Below are positions 20,854 to 28,986 of a stretch of DNA of 57,544 nucleotides, piece by piece. Within the stretch, counting starts at the first letter, position 1. Each line of letters opens with the position of its first letter. A program made the translations under genes and the position numbers. The notes below the pieces were generated by a model. That model worked only from the letters and a program-made list of their open reading frames with translations. It was not told the DNA's origin and did no database searches. Origin of the DNA: Phytophthora sp. 'mugwort' (Eukaryota > Oomycota > Peronosporomycetes > Peronosporales > Peronosporaceae); the NCBI GenBank assembly GCA_033558025.1, contig JAUCEF010000116.1, positions 1-57,544 of the forward strand, given 5' to 3'.

Positions 20854-20936
20854 TACCTACTATTGGACTTGAACCAATAACCCTAAAAGGGAACAGATTT
20901 TAAATCTATCGTGTTTACCAATTTCACCAAGTAGGC
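20854..20936 (-). tRNA. trnL: tRNA-Leu(UAA)
   Basis: Anticodon TAA in loop TTTAAAA, long variable arm, 9 bases from the other Leu gene. Reads UUR, by far the main Leu codons in this genome. Confidence 0.95.
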
Positions 20937-20954
20937 TAATATTTTTTTAAATAT

Positions 20955-21698
20955 ATGAAAAAAAAAAAAATAATAACTTATTTACAATTACATTTATTTG
21001 AATTAAAATATAATTTTTTTATACTTTTAATCACTTTTTTTTATCTTTTTATAATTTCATATTATTTTTCTGATCAATTAATATATTTATTAGTTAATAA
21101 TTTACTTAATAAAAATATGTTAAAATATTTTATTTTTACTAATATTACTGAAATTTTTATTACTAATATTTTTATAGCAATTTTCATAACAACTTTTATA
21201 ACAATTCAATTAAGTTTTTTATTATTTTGGTTTTTTTTATCAAAAGGTTTATATAAATTTGAAAATTTTATTTTTATAAAATTTTATATTTTTTTTATAA
21301 TTTTTAATTTTTTTATAATAAAATTTATTTTTACTAATATTATTCCACATATTTGGGATTTTTTATTAAATTTAAATTTTTCAAATTTATATCTTTTAAC
21401 AATTTATTTTGAACCAAAAATTGATAATTATTTTGATTTTATTTTTTCTTCTTTTATTTATATATTTATAATATTTATTTATTTTTTTTCTTTATTTTTT
21501 TTTATATCAAATAATATTTTAAAAATTAAAATAATTATTAATTTAAGAAAATTCTTTTATTTAAAAATAATATTATTGAGTGCTTTAATTACACCACCAG
21601 ATATATTTAATTTTATATTAATTTATTTTATCTTTTTTTTTTTTTTTGAAATATTTATTTATATTTCAATATATTTAAATAAATATAAATTAATTTAA
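20955..21698 (+). CDS. tatC: Sec-independent protein translocase TatC
   Basis: Receptor and core subunit of the twin-arginine translocase, which moves folded proteins across the inner membrane. The 247 residues match the family in length, with about six hydrophobic helices, an N-terminal HLFELKYNFFIL stretch like the HLxELRxR start of TatC, and the LLSALITPPDIFNFILI stretch near residue 205 like the conserved A-x-x-TPPD segment. It runs convergent to rpl31 with a 9-base tail overlap. mtDNA-encoded TatC is known in many protists (older names ymf16, mttB). A possible partner TatA is at 38103-38201. Confidence 0.9.
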   Translation: MKKKKIITYLQLHLFELKYNFFILLITFFYLFIISYYFSDQLIYLLVNNLLNKNMLKYFIFTNITEIFITNIFIAIFITTFITIQLSFLLFWFFLSKGLYKFENFIFIKFYIFFIIFNFFIIKFIFTNIIPHIWDFLLNLNFSNLYLLTIYFEPKIDNYFDFIFSSFIYIFIIFIYFFSLFFFISNNILKIKIIINLRKFFYLKIILLSALITPPDIFNFILIYFIFFFFFEIFIYISIYLNKYKLI

Positions 21699-21893
21699 TT
21701 TATTTTTTTTTATAAAATTTAATTTACTTTTATTTAAATTGATATTTGTATTTGTAATAATATCTGTTTCTTTAAAAATTCTTAAATTTAATTGATAATT
21801 TTTTAAATACTTAATAGATGTTATTTTTAAAGAAGATCCATTTGTTAAAATAATTTTATTTTTATAGGTAAAAAATTTTTTATTTTTATTCAT
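21690..21893 (-). CDS. rpl31: Ribosomal protein L31
   Basis: Small protein of the large ribosomal subunit. The 67 residues are Lys/Asn-rich; the core IILTNGSSLKITSIKYLKNY at residues about 15-34 resembles the V-x-x-T-D-G-S-x-F segment of bacterial L31. No zinc-binding cysteines are present, as in many L31 forms. The longer frame would start inside trnC, so the second ATG is chosen. The position between trnC and tatC supports the assignment, because rpl31 near tatC is seen in other stramenopile mtDNAs. Short and divergent, so less certain than its neighbours. Confidence 0.75.
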   Translation of the reverse strand: MNKNKKFFTYKNKIILTNGSSLKITSIKYLKNYQLNLRIFKETDIITNTNINLNKSKLNFIKKNKLN

Positions 21894-21910
21894 ATAATAT
21901 AATTTATTTT

Positions 21911-21981
21911 GGCTAGATAACATAAAGGTAATGTAAAGGACTGCAAATCCTTTAATGACGGTTCGAATCCGTCTCTAGCTT
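21911..21981 (+). tRNA. trnC: tRNA-Cys(GCA)
   Basis: 71-base cloverleaf, anticodon GCA in loop CTGCAAA, acceptor stem paired with one G-U at position 1-72. Confidence 0.95.
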
Positions 21982-21985
21982 TTAA

Positions 21986-22070
21986 AGGATAGAGTGGGAT
22001 TTGAACCCACGGTATTATTACATACTTCAGTTTTCAAGACTGACACCTTAAACCACTCGATCACCTATCC
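21986..22070 (-). tRNA. trnS: tRNA-Ser(UGA)
   Basis: Anticodon TGA in loop CTTGAAA with a 5-bp stem, long variable arm. Reads UCN codons. Confidence 0.95.
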
Positions 22071-22079
22071 ATATTAAAA

Positions 22080-22493
22080 TTAACGTCTTTTTTGTTTTTT
22101 TAATCTACAACCATTAAAAGGTTTTGTTGTTTTATCTAAAATATATTTTATTTTAATTTTTTTATTTTTTATATTTTTTAAAACATTATATCGACCTAAA
22201 CCAGTACCATGTAAATAAATTTTTAATTTTTTTATTTTTTTTAATTGAAGATATTTATTAATTTTATATACAATTAATTGAACATTATATGGTGTATTTT
22301 TTTTAAAACGTGTTTTTTTTAATGATTTTGTAGACCATTGTTTTAAAAGATTTCCTTTATAAGTTGTTAAACTTATAATAGTATTTTTTAAATTTGCTGT
22401 AATATGTAAATTTGTTAAAATTAAAGGATTTTTTTTTTTTAAATTTATTTTTTTTTTAAATTTATTTTTAAAATTATATTTATTTTTATTCAT
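22080..22493 (-). CDS. rps11: Ribosomal protein S11
   Basis: Small-subunit platform protein. The 137 residues begin with a basic, Lys/Asn-rich extension of about 22 residues, then the family core: ILTNLHITANLKNTIISLT near residue 25, and a C-terminal LHGTGLGRYNVLK near residue 95 followed by KPFNGCRLKKQKRR, equivalent to the bacterial PHNGCRxxKxRRV end. It follows rps13 after 12 bases, the order of the bacterial alpha operon. Confidence 0.93.
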   Translation of the reverse strand: MNKNKYNFKNKFKKKINLKKKNPLILTNLHITANLKNTIISLTTYKGNLLKQWSTKSLKKTRFKKNTPYNVQLIVYKINKYLQLKKIKKLKIYLHGTGLGRYNVLKNIKNKKIKIKYILDKTTKPFNGCRLKKQKRR

Positions 22494-22505
22494 AGAATAA
22501 TAACT

Positions 22506-22919
22506 TTATCTTTTTTTTTTTTTTTGACTTTTAAATGGTCGTTTATTACGTGAAATACGTTTTTGAATAAAAATTTTTTTTAATTTTTTAGATGTTTTTG
22601 AATTTGTATGAGTACGTTGTCCTCTAACAGGTAATCCCTGACTTTGTCTAATTCCACGATTACTTTTAATTTCTACTAATTCATTTAATCTTTCAGTTTT
22701 AATTTTTTTTAAAAGTTGTTCAACTTTTAAATTTTTATTAATATAATTAACCAGTCGGTTTACATGGTTGTTTTTAAGTTTATTAAGGGTGATTTGAGGA
22801 TTAATTCCTATATTTTTACAAATTTTCTTGGATTGAAATTCATTAATACCATATAATATAGTTAATGAATATAAAATACTTTTTGAATCTGAAATTGTTT
22901 TATTAAAAATATATAACAT
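22506..22919 (-). CDS. rps13: Ribosomal protein S13
   Basis: Head protein of the small subunit, contacting the P-site tRNA. The 137 residues show the helix-turn-helix start (LYGINEFQSKKICKNIGI near residue 22) and the conserved C-terminal SNRGIRQSQGLPVRGQRTHTN near residue 85, ending in a basic tail. It heads the rps13-rps11 pair and is divergent from rpl2 across only 28 bases, so a shared or back-to-back promoter region must lie in that gap. Confidence 0.94.
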   Translation of the reverse strand: MLYIFNKTISDSKSILYSLTILYGINEFQSKKICKNIGINPQITLNKLKNNHVNRLVNYINKNLKVEQLLKKIKTERLNELVEIKSNRGIRQSQGLPVRGQRTHTNSKTSKKLKKIFIQKRISRNKRPFKSQKKKKR

Positions 22920-22947
22920 AATAGATTTTATCTATATACCATATAAA

Positions 22948-23754
22948 ATGATAGAAAAAAAAATAAAACCTATAACACCATCACAACGTCAAACATTTTT
23001 ATTAAAAAAAGATAATTTAACTAAAATTTTTAAAATTAAATCTTTAACAAAAGGTTTTCAACGTGCTAATGGTAAAAATAATCAAGGTAAAATAACTATA
23101 AAACATCGCGGTGGTGGACATAAACGTTTATATAGAATAATTGATTTTAATAGATCTAAAAATATTGAAGGTTATATTATTAAAATTTTATATGATCCTA
23201 ATCGTTCCGCAAATATCGCTTATATTAAAAACAATTCTAAATCTTATTTAATTTTAGCACCGGAAGGTTTAAAAATTAATCAATATATAAAAAGTTCACC
23301 TAATGCTGAATTAAAAGTAGGTAATGCTTTACCATTACAAAATATACCAATTGGTAGTTTAATTCATAATATTAGTTTATATCCAAAATCTAGAGGAAAA
23401 TTAATAAGAAGTGCTGGAACATCTGCACAATTAATTCAAAAAATTGATAATAAATACGCTCGAATTCGTTTAAATTCTGGTGAATTAAAATTAATTTTAT
23501 TAACTTGTTATGCAACATTAGGTGTTGTATCTAATATTAATCATAAAAAAATTAAATTAGGTAAAGCTGGGCGTTCACGTTGGTTAAATAGACGACCTTC
23601 TGTACGTGGTGTAGCAAAAAATCCTGTCGATCATCCACATGGTGGTGGTGAGGGTAAAACAAGTGGAGGGCGACCTTCTGTAACACCACAAGGTAAAATA
23701 ACTAAAGGAAAGCCTACACGTAAAAAAACAAAAAAAAAATTAATTATTAAATAA
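22948..23754 (+). CDS. rpl2: Ribosomal protein L2
   Basis: Large-subunit protein at the peptidyl-transferase centre. The 268 residues match the bacterial length. Conserved stretches include KGFQRANGKNNQGKITIKHRGGGHKR near residue 35, the SLYPKSRGKLIRSAGTSAQL loop near residue 140 and NPVDHPHGGGEGKTSGGRPS near residue 225 with the essential His of the DHPHGGG motif. It starts the cluster rpl2-rps19-rps3-rpl16, the bacterial S10-operon order, with 3-base spacers and one overlap, so it is probably co-transcribed. Confidence 0.98.
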   Translation: MIEKKIKPITPSQRQTFLLKKDNLTKIFKIKSLTKGFQRANGKNNQGKITIKHRGGGHKRLYRIIDFNRSKNIEGYIIKILYDPNRSANIAYIKNNSKSYLILAPEGLKINQYIKSSPNAELKVGNALPLQNIPIGSLIHNISLYPKSRGKLIRSAGTSAQLIQKIDNKYARIRLNSGELKLILLTCYATLGVVSNINHKKIKLGKAGRSRWLNRRPSVRGVAKNPVDHPHGGGEGKTSGGRPSVTPQGKITKGKPTRKKTKKKLIIK

Positions 23755-23757
23755 ATT

Positions 23758-23994
23758 ATGTCTAGAAGTAAATATAAAGGTCCATTTTTTAAAGTTAATT
23801 TATTAAAAAAAAAACAATGGATAAAAATAACTAATAAAAATTTAACAATATTACCTGAATATAGTAATCATTCTGTAAGTATTTATAATGGTAAAATATT
23901 TATTAATTTGGAAATAAATGATAAAATGATTGGTTTTAAATTTGGTGAATTTATTAATACACGAAAAAAACATATATATAAAAAAAAAAAATAA
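23758..23994 (+). CDS. rps19: Ribosomal protein S19
   Basis: Head protein of the small subunit, working next to S13. The 78 residues start with MSRSKYKGPF, like the bacterial RSxKKGPF start, and contain ITNKNLTILPEYSNHSVSIYNGK and IGFKFGEFINTRK, equivalent to the bacterial GHKLGEFAPTR segment. It begins 3 bases after the rpl2 stop and ends 3 bases before the rps3 start. Confidence 0.96.
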   Translation: MSRSKYKGPFFKVNLLKKKQWIKITNKNLTILPEYSNHSVSIYNGKIFINLEINDKMIGFKFGEFINTRKKHIYKKKK

Positions 23995-23997
23995 ATT

Positions 23998-24828
23998 ATG
24001 GGTCAAAAAATTATACCAATTAGTTTAAGATTAAATAAAAAAAAAAATTGGGATTCCCAATGGATTGTTAATAATAATGAGTATTCTAATTTATTGCATT
24101 TTGATTTAGAAATTAAAAAATATTTTCAAAATATTTTTAATTATAAAAATTTAAAATTAATAGATATAAATATAGTAAAAACATCAAATAATATAAATAT
24201 ATATGTTTATATTCAAAAAAATGCAAAAAAATATTATAAATTATCTTATAATCAAATTATTAAATATTTAAATATATATTATATTAATAATAATATTAAA
24301 TTATTTATCAAAAATGTCCAATTTTTTGAATTAATTAAATTACGAAAAAATTTAAAAAGAATTTTTGATAAAATAAGAAAAAATAATCGAATTAATAAAA
24401 ATGTTAAAAAAATGATTTATAATTTTAGTTATGCTTTTTATACTAAAAATATAAATATTATAACTTTTTATATTAAACAAACATTAGAAAAAAAAAAAAC
24501 ACATAAAAAATTTATTAATAATATTGATAATATGCTTCAAGAATTTTTTAAAATATTTTCTAATTTTATTGGTTATCGTTTACAATTTAAAGGTCGTTTA
24601 AATAAATCAAAACGTAAAAAAAAACTAATTTTTCAAAAAGGAAAAATACCATTAAATACTTTAGAATATGATATTAAATATCATTTTAATGAATTTAAAA
24701 CACCATCGGGTATTTGTAGTATTAAATTATGGATTTTTTTTAAACCACTAAAAACTACATTAAATTCTAAATTTTTAAAAAAACAAAGAATTAAAAATAC
24801 TAATTATGTTATTTCCAAAAAAAACTAA
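23998..24828 (+). CDS. rps3: Ribosomal protein S3
   Basis: Small-subunit protein at the mRNA entry site. The 276 residues start with MGQKIIPISLRL, like the bacterial MGQKVHPxGxRLG. The middle is very Asn/Ile/Lys-rich and poorly conserved; the C-terminal domain is recognisable from GYRLQFKGRLNKSKR near residue 195 through TPSGICSIKLWIFFKP near residue 238. It is a little longer than the bacterial protein, as often in mtDNA. Its last 23 bases overlap the start of rpl16 in another frame. Confidence 0.94.
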   Translation: MGQKIIPISLRLNKKKNWDSQWIVNNNEYSNLLHFDLEIKKYFQNIFNYKNLKLIDINIVKTSNNINIYVYIQKNAKKYYKLSYNQIIKYLNIYYINNNIKLFIKNVQFFELIKLRKNLKRIFDKIRKNNRINKNVKKMIYNFSYAFYTKNINIITFYIKQTLEKKKTHKKFINNIDNMLQEFFKIFSNFIGYRLQFKGRLNKSKRKKKLIFQKGKIPLNTLEYDIKYHFNEFKTPSGICSIKLWIFFKPLKTTLNSKFLKKQRIKNTNYVISKKN

Positions 24829-25210
24829 ATATAAAAAACAATTTAAAAGTAAACTTACAGGTAAAACAACAAAAGGTAATAATATTGTTTATGGTAAATA
24901 TGCTATTAAAGTTTTAAAAGAAACACGTTTAACATCAAGACAAATAGAAGCAACTCGTCGAATAATTATTCGAAAAATGAAACGATTAGGATTTCTTTGG
25001 ATTCGTGTTTTTCCAGATACACCTGTAACAGCAAAACCTACAGAAAATCGTATGGGTAAAGGAAAAGGTGCTGTTTCTTTTTGGGTTGCTAAAGTTAAAA
25101 AAGGTCAAATTTTATATGAAATTAGCGGTATTTCATTAGAAAATGCAAAAAAAGTTTTAAAAGCGGGTTCTAATAAATTGCCGGTTAAAACAAAATTTAT
25201 TTATAAATAA
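24806..25210 (+). CDS. rpl16: Ribosomal protein L16
   Basis: Large-subunit protein near the A site. The 134 residues are colinear with the bacterial protein: MLFPKKTKYKKQFK at the start, SRQIEATRRIIIRKMKR near residue 43, WIRVFPDTPVTAKPTENRMG near residue 65 and KGKGAVSFWVAKVKKGQ near residue 86. The ATG lies within the end of rps3 (23-base overlap), consistent with a polycistronic transcript. trnI(CAU) starts 3 bases downstream. Confidence 0.97.
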   Translation: MLFPKKTKYKKQFKSKLTGKTTKGNNIVYGKYAIKVLKETRLTSRQIEATRRIIIRKMKRLGFLWIRVFPDTPVTAKPTENRMGKGKGAVSFWVAKVKKGQILYEISGISLENAKKVLKAGSNKLPVKTKFIYK

Positions 25211-25212
25211 TT

Positions 25213-25286
25213 AGGCTTATAGTTTAATTGGTTAGAGCATACCGCTCATAACGGTATAGTTGTAGGTTCAAATCCTACTAGGCCTA
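25213..25286 (+). tRNA. trnI: tRNA-Ile(CAU), expected lysidine-modified
   Basis: 74 bases with anticodon CAT. The body, especially the D arm and the acceptor, resembles the Ile(CAU) tRNA of plant mitochondria more than any Met tRNA. Ile tRNAs of this type normally carry lysidine at position 34 and read AUA, a frequent codon here. An elongator Met identity cannot be excluded by eye. Confidence 0.82.
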
Positions 25287-25307
25287 ATTAAAAAATTTTT
25301 ATTTTAA

Positions 25308-25976
25308 ATGAAAAAATTAAAAAAACAAAAAACAAATAATTTATCAAATTATCAACAATTTTTAAAAAATAATTATTTAAAAAAAAAAAAATTTAAATTA
25401 AAAAATATTTTATTTGAAAATCCAATTTTATTTAATAATTTAAATTTAGAATCTTATGTAATTGAATTTAATAATTATGAAAACATTTATTTACCTTTTA
25501 CTTTAATAAAAATAGATAAAATTTCAACAATTGCTATAAAATATGAAAATATTATATTATTTAATTATGATTTAACTTATAATATATTACATCAATTTAA
25601 TAAAATAATGCTTCAAAATATTTTAATAAAAAAAAATAATTCAATAAAAGGTCGTTTACTTGGTGGAAATTGGAATAATAAAAAAATTTTTATTTCAATT
25701 TTAGGATTTATTTTTTCTATAAAACCTATTAATTTAAATAATGCTTTAAATTATAAAAAAAAATTTTATTTTAATAAATATAATAAAAAAGGTTTCTATA
25801 AAAGAAGAATTAATTCAACACGTTTAATTAATTGTTATAAATTAAAATATTTAAATTTTAAAGTTAATAATTTAAATATATTTAAAAAATCAAAAAAAGA
25901 ATTTTCAAGACTTTCTTATATTCAAACTATTATTCAAAATCAAAAAATAAAAAATAATAATTTTAAAATAAAATAA
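25308..25976 (+). CDS. ORF222, unidentified basic protein, possibly S1-like
   Basis: I do not recognise this gene with confidence. The 222 residues are Asn/Lys/Ile-rich and basic, with no clear membrane helix. Around residues 115-140 the segment SIKGRLLGGNWNNKKIFI and then LGFIFSI resembles the core of an S1 RNA-binding domain (K-G-x-x-x-G-G-x-x-V-x-x-x-G-F-x-x-F), which would make it a divergent mitochondrial rps1. The C-terminal third (KKGFYKRRINSTRLINCYKL) is strongly basic. It lies between ribosomal genes and atp8, which suggests a ribosomal role. Present and intact in both arms. Confidence 0.6.
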   Translation: MKKLKKQKTNNLSNYQQFLKNNYLKKKKFKLKNILFENPILFNNLNLESYVIEFNNYENIYLPFTLIKIDKISTIAIKYENIILFNYDLTYNILHQFNKIMLQNILIKKNNSIKGRLLGGNWNNKKIFISILGFIFSIKPINLNNALNYKKKFYFNKYNKKGFYKRRINSTRLINCYKLKYLNFKVNNLNIFKKSKKEFSRLSYIQTIIQNQKIKNNNFKIK

Positions 25977-26037
25977 AAATAAAAGTGTTCTTTCAAGAAA
26001 AATATATGTTGAAGAAATAAAAATTTATTATAAAATT

Positions 26038-26430
26038 ATGCCACAATTCGATCAATTTTCATTTTTTAATCAAGTTTCTTGGTTTTTATTTTTTTTTTTT
26101 AATTTTTATTTTTTTATTACTTATTTTTTTTTACCTAAAATTTGTTATAATTTAAAATTTAGAAAAAAAAAAATAATTTTTGATAATAAAAAAAAAAATC
26201 AAATTAATTTTGAAAAAAATAATATTATTTATTTTTTTAATAATTCTTATAAAACTTTTTGTTTTAATTTTGAGTTATTTATAACAAAAAAATTATCTAT
26301 TTATAAAAAAAATCAAAATATTAAAATACAAAAAACTTCAATTTTTAATAAAATATTAAAACAAAAAATTAATTATATTTTAAATAAAAAATTTTTATTA
26401 TTAAATAAAATTTTTATAAGAATTAATTAA
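26038..26430 (+). CDS. atp8: ATP synthase subunit 8 (ymf19 family)
   Basis: Peripheral-stalk membrane subunit of the F1Fo ATP synthase. The 130 residues start with MPQFDQFSFFNQVSWFL, the typical MPQLDxxxxxxQxxW start of the family, followed by one long hydrophobic helix at residues about 14-34 and the LPKICYNLKFRKK segment. The rest is a basic, poorly conserved matrix tail. Length is within the protist range and greater than that of animal ATP8. Confidence 0.87.
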   Translation: MPQFDQFSFFNQVSWFLFFFFNFYFFITYFFLPKICYNLKFRKKKIIFDNKKKNQINFEKNNIIYFFNNSYKTFCFNFELFITKKLSIYKKNQNIKIQKTSIFNKILKQKINYILNKKFLLLNKIFIRIN

Positions 26431-26440
26431 TTTTTTAAAT

Positions 26441-26513
26441 AAGTGTATAGCTCAGCTGGTAGAGCACCGGACTTTTAATCTGATGGTCTTGGGTTCAAAT
26501 CCCAATACACTTA
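26441..26513 (+). tRNA. trnK: tRNA-Lys(UUU)
   Basis: 73 bases, anticodon TTT, perfect acceptor stem. Confidence 0.96.
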
Positions 26514-26515
26514 TT

Positions 26516-26588
26516 GGGGATATATTTCAACTGGTAGAAAGTATGTTTTGCAAATATAATGTTATCGGTTCGAATCCGATTATCTCCA
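26516..26588 (+). tRNA. trnA: tRNA-Ala(UGC)
   Basis: 73 bases, anticodon TGC in loop TTTGCAA; a G3-U70 wobble pair, the alanine identity element, is present in the acceptor stem. Two bases after trnK. Confidence 0.96.
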
Positions 26589-26614
26589 TATTTATCTTTC
26601 TTAAATATAATTTT

Positions 26615-26914
26615 ATGCAAAAAAAAATTAAAAAAAATATTAAACAACGTAATTTATTTAAAAATTTTGAAAAAAATAGATTAACTTTAAAAATTCTTTC
26701 AAAAAATTTAAATATTGAAAAAAATTTAAGATGGAAATTACAACAAAAGTGGTTTTTTTTCCATCAAAATTCATCAATTACTAGAATTAAAAATGTGTGT
26801 GTTTTAACTGGACGTTCTAAAAGTATTTATCGTTTATTTAAAATATCCAGAATCCAATTACGTAAATTAGCATCAAAAGGGTTTTTACCCGGTATTTCTA
26901 AATATAGTTGGTAA
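26615..26914 (+). CDS. rps14: Ribosomal protein S14
   Basis: Head protein of the small subunit. The 99 residues have bacterial length and the C-terminal signature VCVLTGRSKSIYRLFKISR followed by QLRKLASKGFLPGISKYSW. No zinc-binding cysteines, so it is the C-minus form usual in mitochondria. The open frame extends upstream through trnA and into trnK; the ATG 26 bases after trnA is the credible start. It leads the run rps14-rps8-rpl6-rps2-rps4, the spc-operon order. Confidence 0.95.
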   Translation: MQKKIKKNIKQRNLFKNFEKNRLTLKILSKNLNIEKNLRWKLQQKWFFFHQNSSITRIKNVCVLTGRSKSIYRLFKISRIQLRKLASKGFLPGISKYSW

Positions 26915-26921
26915 TTTAATT

Positions 26922-27302
26922 ATGATTATAACAGATACTCTTTCCAATTTATTTTCAAAAATAAAAAATGGTTATTTAGTAAAAAAATCAAAAATAGTAC
27001 AACAAAAATCAAAACAAAGTATAAATATTTTAAATATCTTAATTAAAGAAGGTTTTATAAAAAGTTATAAGATAAATTCCAAAAATCAATTAGAGATTTA
27101 TTTAAAATATAGAAAAAATAAAGCAGTTATTACTGAAATAAAACGTTTATCAAAACCGGGAAAACGTTTATATATTGCTAATAAGGATTTATATAAAAAA
27201 AAAACAGGATTTTATATTCTTTCAACATCTATTGGTATTTTAACAGATTTACAAGCTAAAAAATTAAATGTTGGTGGTGAATTGATTTGTAAAATTATTT
27301 AA
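26922..27302 (+). CDS. rps8: Ribosomal protein S8
   Basis: 16S-binding small-subunit protein. The 126 residues start with MIITDTLSNLFSKIKNGY, like the bacterial MxDPIADMLTRIRNG start, and end with the family signature STSIGILTDLQAKKLNVGGELICKII (bacterial STSxGIMTDxEARxxxxGGExL). Spacers to rps14 and rpl6 are 7 and 6 bases. Confidence 0.95.
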   Translation: MIITDTLSNLFSKIKNGYLVKKSKIVQQKSKQSINILNILIKEGFIKSYKINSKNQLEIYLKYRKNKAVITEIKRLSKPGKRLYIANKDLYKKKTGFYILSTSIGILTDLQAKKLNVGGELICKII

Positions 27303-27308
27303 AAAATT

Positions 27309-27914
27309 ATGATAAAAATAATAAAAAAAAATGTTAAATTAAAAAATAAAAATTTTTTTAAAAGTTCTTTAGGAAATATTAATTTATTTTTTATTGATAA
27401 AACTTTTATTTTTCCAACAGATTTAAAAATTTATAGTAATAATAAAATAATTTTTTTTGAAACATCTTTAGGTTTATTATCTTTAACAATAATTAATGAT
27501 TTATATTTTTTTATAAAAAAAAATAAATTATTAATTATTGTTAATAAAAATAAAAAAAAAAAAAGTATTTTAAATTTATACAATAAATTAATAAAAATAA
27601 AAATAAAAGGTGTTTTACAAGGTTTTAAAATTAATTTAATATTAAAAGGTATAGGTTTTAAAGCTTTTATTGAAAATAATACTTTAATTTTAAAATTAGG
27701 TTTTAGTCATAATATTAGAATTCCAATTCCATTAAATATTGAAATTATTAATCAAACAAATACTTTAATTTTTAGTAGTATCGATTATATTTTTTTACAT
27801 CAATTTGTACATTATATTAAAAATCATAAAAAACCTGAACCATATAAAGGAAAAGGTTTATTATTAAAAAATGAAAAAATTTTACAAAAAGAGGGAAAAA
27901 AAAGTAAAAAATAA
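27309..27914 (+). CDS. rpl6: Ribosomal protein L6
   Basis: Large-subunit protein near the factor-binding site. The 201 residues hold two L6 domains; the first is diverged, the second has GFKINLILKGIGFKAFIENNTLILKLGFSHNIRIPIP near residue 105, and the C-terminus has the KKPEPYKGKGLLLKNEK segment (bacterial PEPYKGKGIRY). Lys-rich tail. Order rps8-rpl6 as in bacteria. Confidence 0.93.
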   Translation: MIKIIKKNVKLKNKNFFKSSLGNINLFFIDKTFIFPTDLKIYSNNKIIFFETSLGLLSLTIINDLYFFIKKNKLLIIVNKNKKKKSILNLYNKLIKIKIKGVLQGFKINLILKGIGFKAFIENNTLILKLGFSHNIRIPIPLNIEIINQTNTLIFSSIDYIFLHQFVHYIKNHKKPEPYKGKGLLLKNEKILQKEGKKSKK

Positions 27915-27920
27915 TTAAAT

Positions 27921-28514
27921 ATGATACAAAAAAAAAAAAAAAAACATAATAATATTTTATTAAATTTATTATTTAAATCAAAAAATATGTATGGAGAATC
28001 TTTAATAGATACAAATAAAGAATTATTATCTTTTATATTTGGAAGTAGACATGATTATACTATAATTAATTTAAAAAATGTTTCATTTTTTTTAAAACGT
28101 ATATTTAATTTAACTAAAATTATATTAAAAAAAAATGAAAAAATTTTAATAATAGGGAATGATAATGAAATTAAATTTTTATTAACTACATCTTTTATAA
28201 AAAAAAATCCAAATATCATTTTTTTTACAAAAGAATGGGTAAATGGTTTAATTACTAATAAAATTATGAATACAACATTTAATAAGATAATTAATTATTT
28301 ATTAAAAGAAAATGAAATTAAATTAATTTTAGTTATAAAAAGTTCTGTAAAAGATACTTTTTTAAATCAAGAACTTTCTGTTTTAAAAATTCCTACTATT
28401 TCATTAGTAAATACAAGTCAAACTATACAAAATATTAATTATCCTGTAGTAATGAATTCTAAAAATATTCAATCAATATATACTTTAATGTATTTATTAC
28501 GTAAAATATTTTAA
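27921..28514 (+). CDS. rps2: Ribosomal protein S2
   Basis: Small-subunit protein bound late in assembly. The 197 residues are shorter than bacterial S2. Recognisable parts are FGSRHDYTIINLKNVSFFLKR near residue 40 (bacterial GxRNxxxIINLxKT), KEWVNGLITN near residue 103 (bacterial WxGGxLTN) and KIPTISLVNTSQTIQNINYPVVMNSKN near residue 152 (bacterial IPxxAxxDTNxxPxxVDYPIPxNDD). The N-terminus is a poly-Lys stretch encoded by a run of 16 A. Confidence 0.9.
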   Translation: MIQKKKKKHNNILLNLLFKSKNMYGESLIDTNKELLSFIFGSRHDYTIINLKNVSFFLKRIFNLTKIILKKNEKILIIGNDNEIKFLLTTSFIKKNPNIIFFTKEWVNGLITNKIMNTTFNKIINYLLKENEIKLILVIKSSVKDTFLNQELSVLKIPTISLVNTSQTIQNINYPVVMNSKNIQSIYTLMYLLRKIF

Positions 28515-28522
28515 TAAATAAG

Positions 28523-28984
28523 ATGAATAAATTAAGACCGAGAAATAAAATATGTTTTCAAAATAATAGGAACATACATAAAAATTTAAACTTATTAAAA
28601 TTAAAATCAAAAAAATGGAATTTATTTAAAAAAAAATTAAGATATCGAAAAGAAATAAAACCTGAAAAACGTAAAAAATTTTTTCAAAAAAGATTATTTG
28701 AAAAACAACAATTTCGGAATTTTTATGGATGTATTCATGAATATCAATTAAAAAATTTATTTCAAAAATTATTAAAAAAAGATAATAAAATAAATATCTT
28801 TAAAAAATTTGTAATTTTATTAGAAAGTCGCTTAGATATAAATCTTGTAAGATTAAAATTAGTTAAAACTATTTTTCAAGCAAAACAATTAATTAATCAT
28901 AAAAAAATTAAGGTTAATAATAAAATTATAAGTAAATCTAATTTTATATTACATAAAGGTGATATTATTCATATTATTAAATAA
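28523..28984 (+). CDS. rps4: Ribosomal protein S4, N-terminal and S4-domain part
   Basis: Assembly-initiating protein of the small subunit. The 153 residues start with MNKLRPRNKICFQ, contain the RNFYGCIHEYQLKNLFQ segment (bacterial KxxYGxxExQFxxxY) near residue 72, and then the S4 RNA-binding domain LLESRLDINLVRL near residue 105 through INHKKIKVNNKIISKSNFILHKGDIIHI. The protein stops right after the S4 domain and lacks the conserved C-terminal tail of S4. A match to that tail is found at the end of the next ORF, two bases downstream in another frame, so rps4 seems to be split. Confidence 0.9.
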   Translation: MNKLRPRNKICFQNNRNIHKNLNLLKLKSKKWNLFKKKLRYRKEIKPEKRKKFFQKRLFEKQQFRNFYGCIHEYQLKNLFQKLLKKDNKINIFKKFVILLESRLDINLVRLKLVKTIFQAKQLINHKKIKVNNKIISKSNFILHKGDIIHIIK

Positions 28985-28986
28985 AT

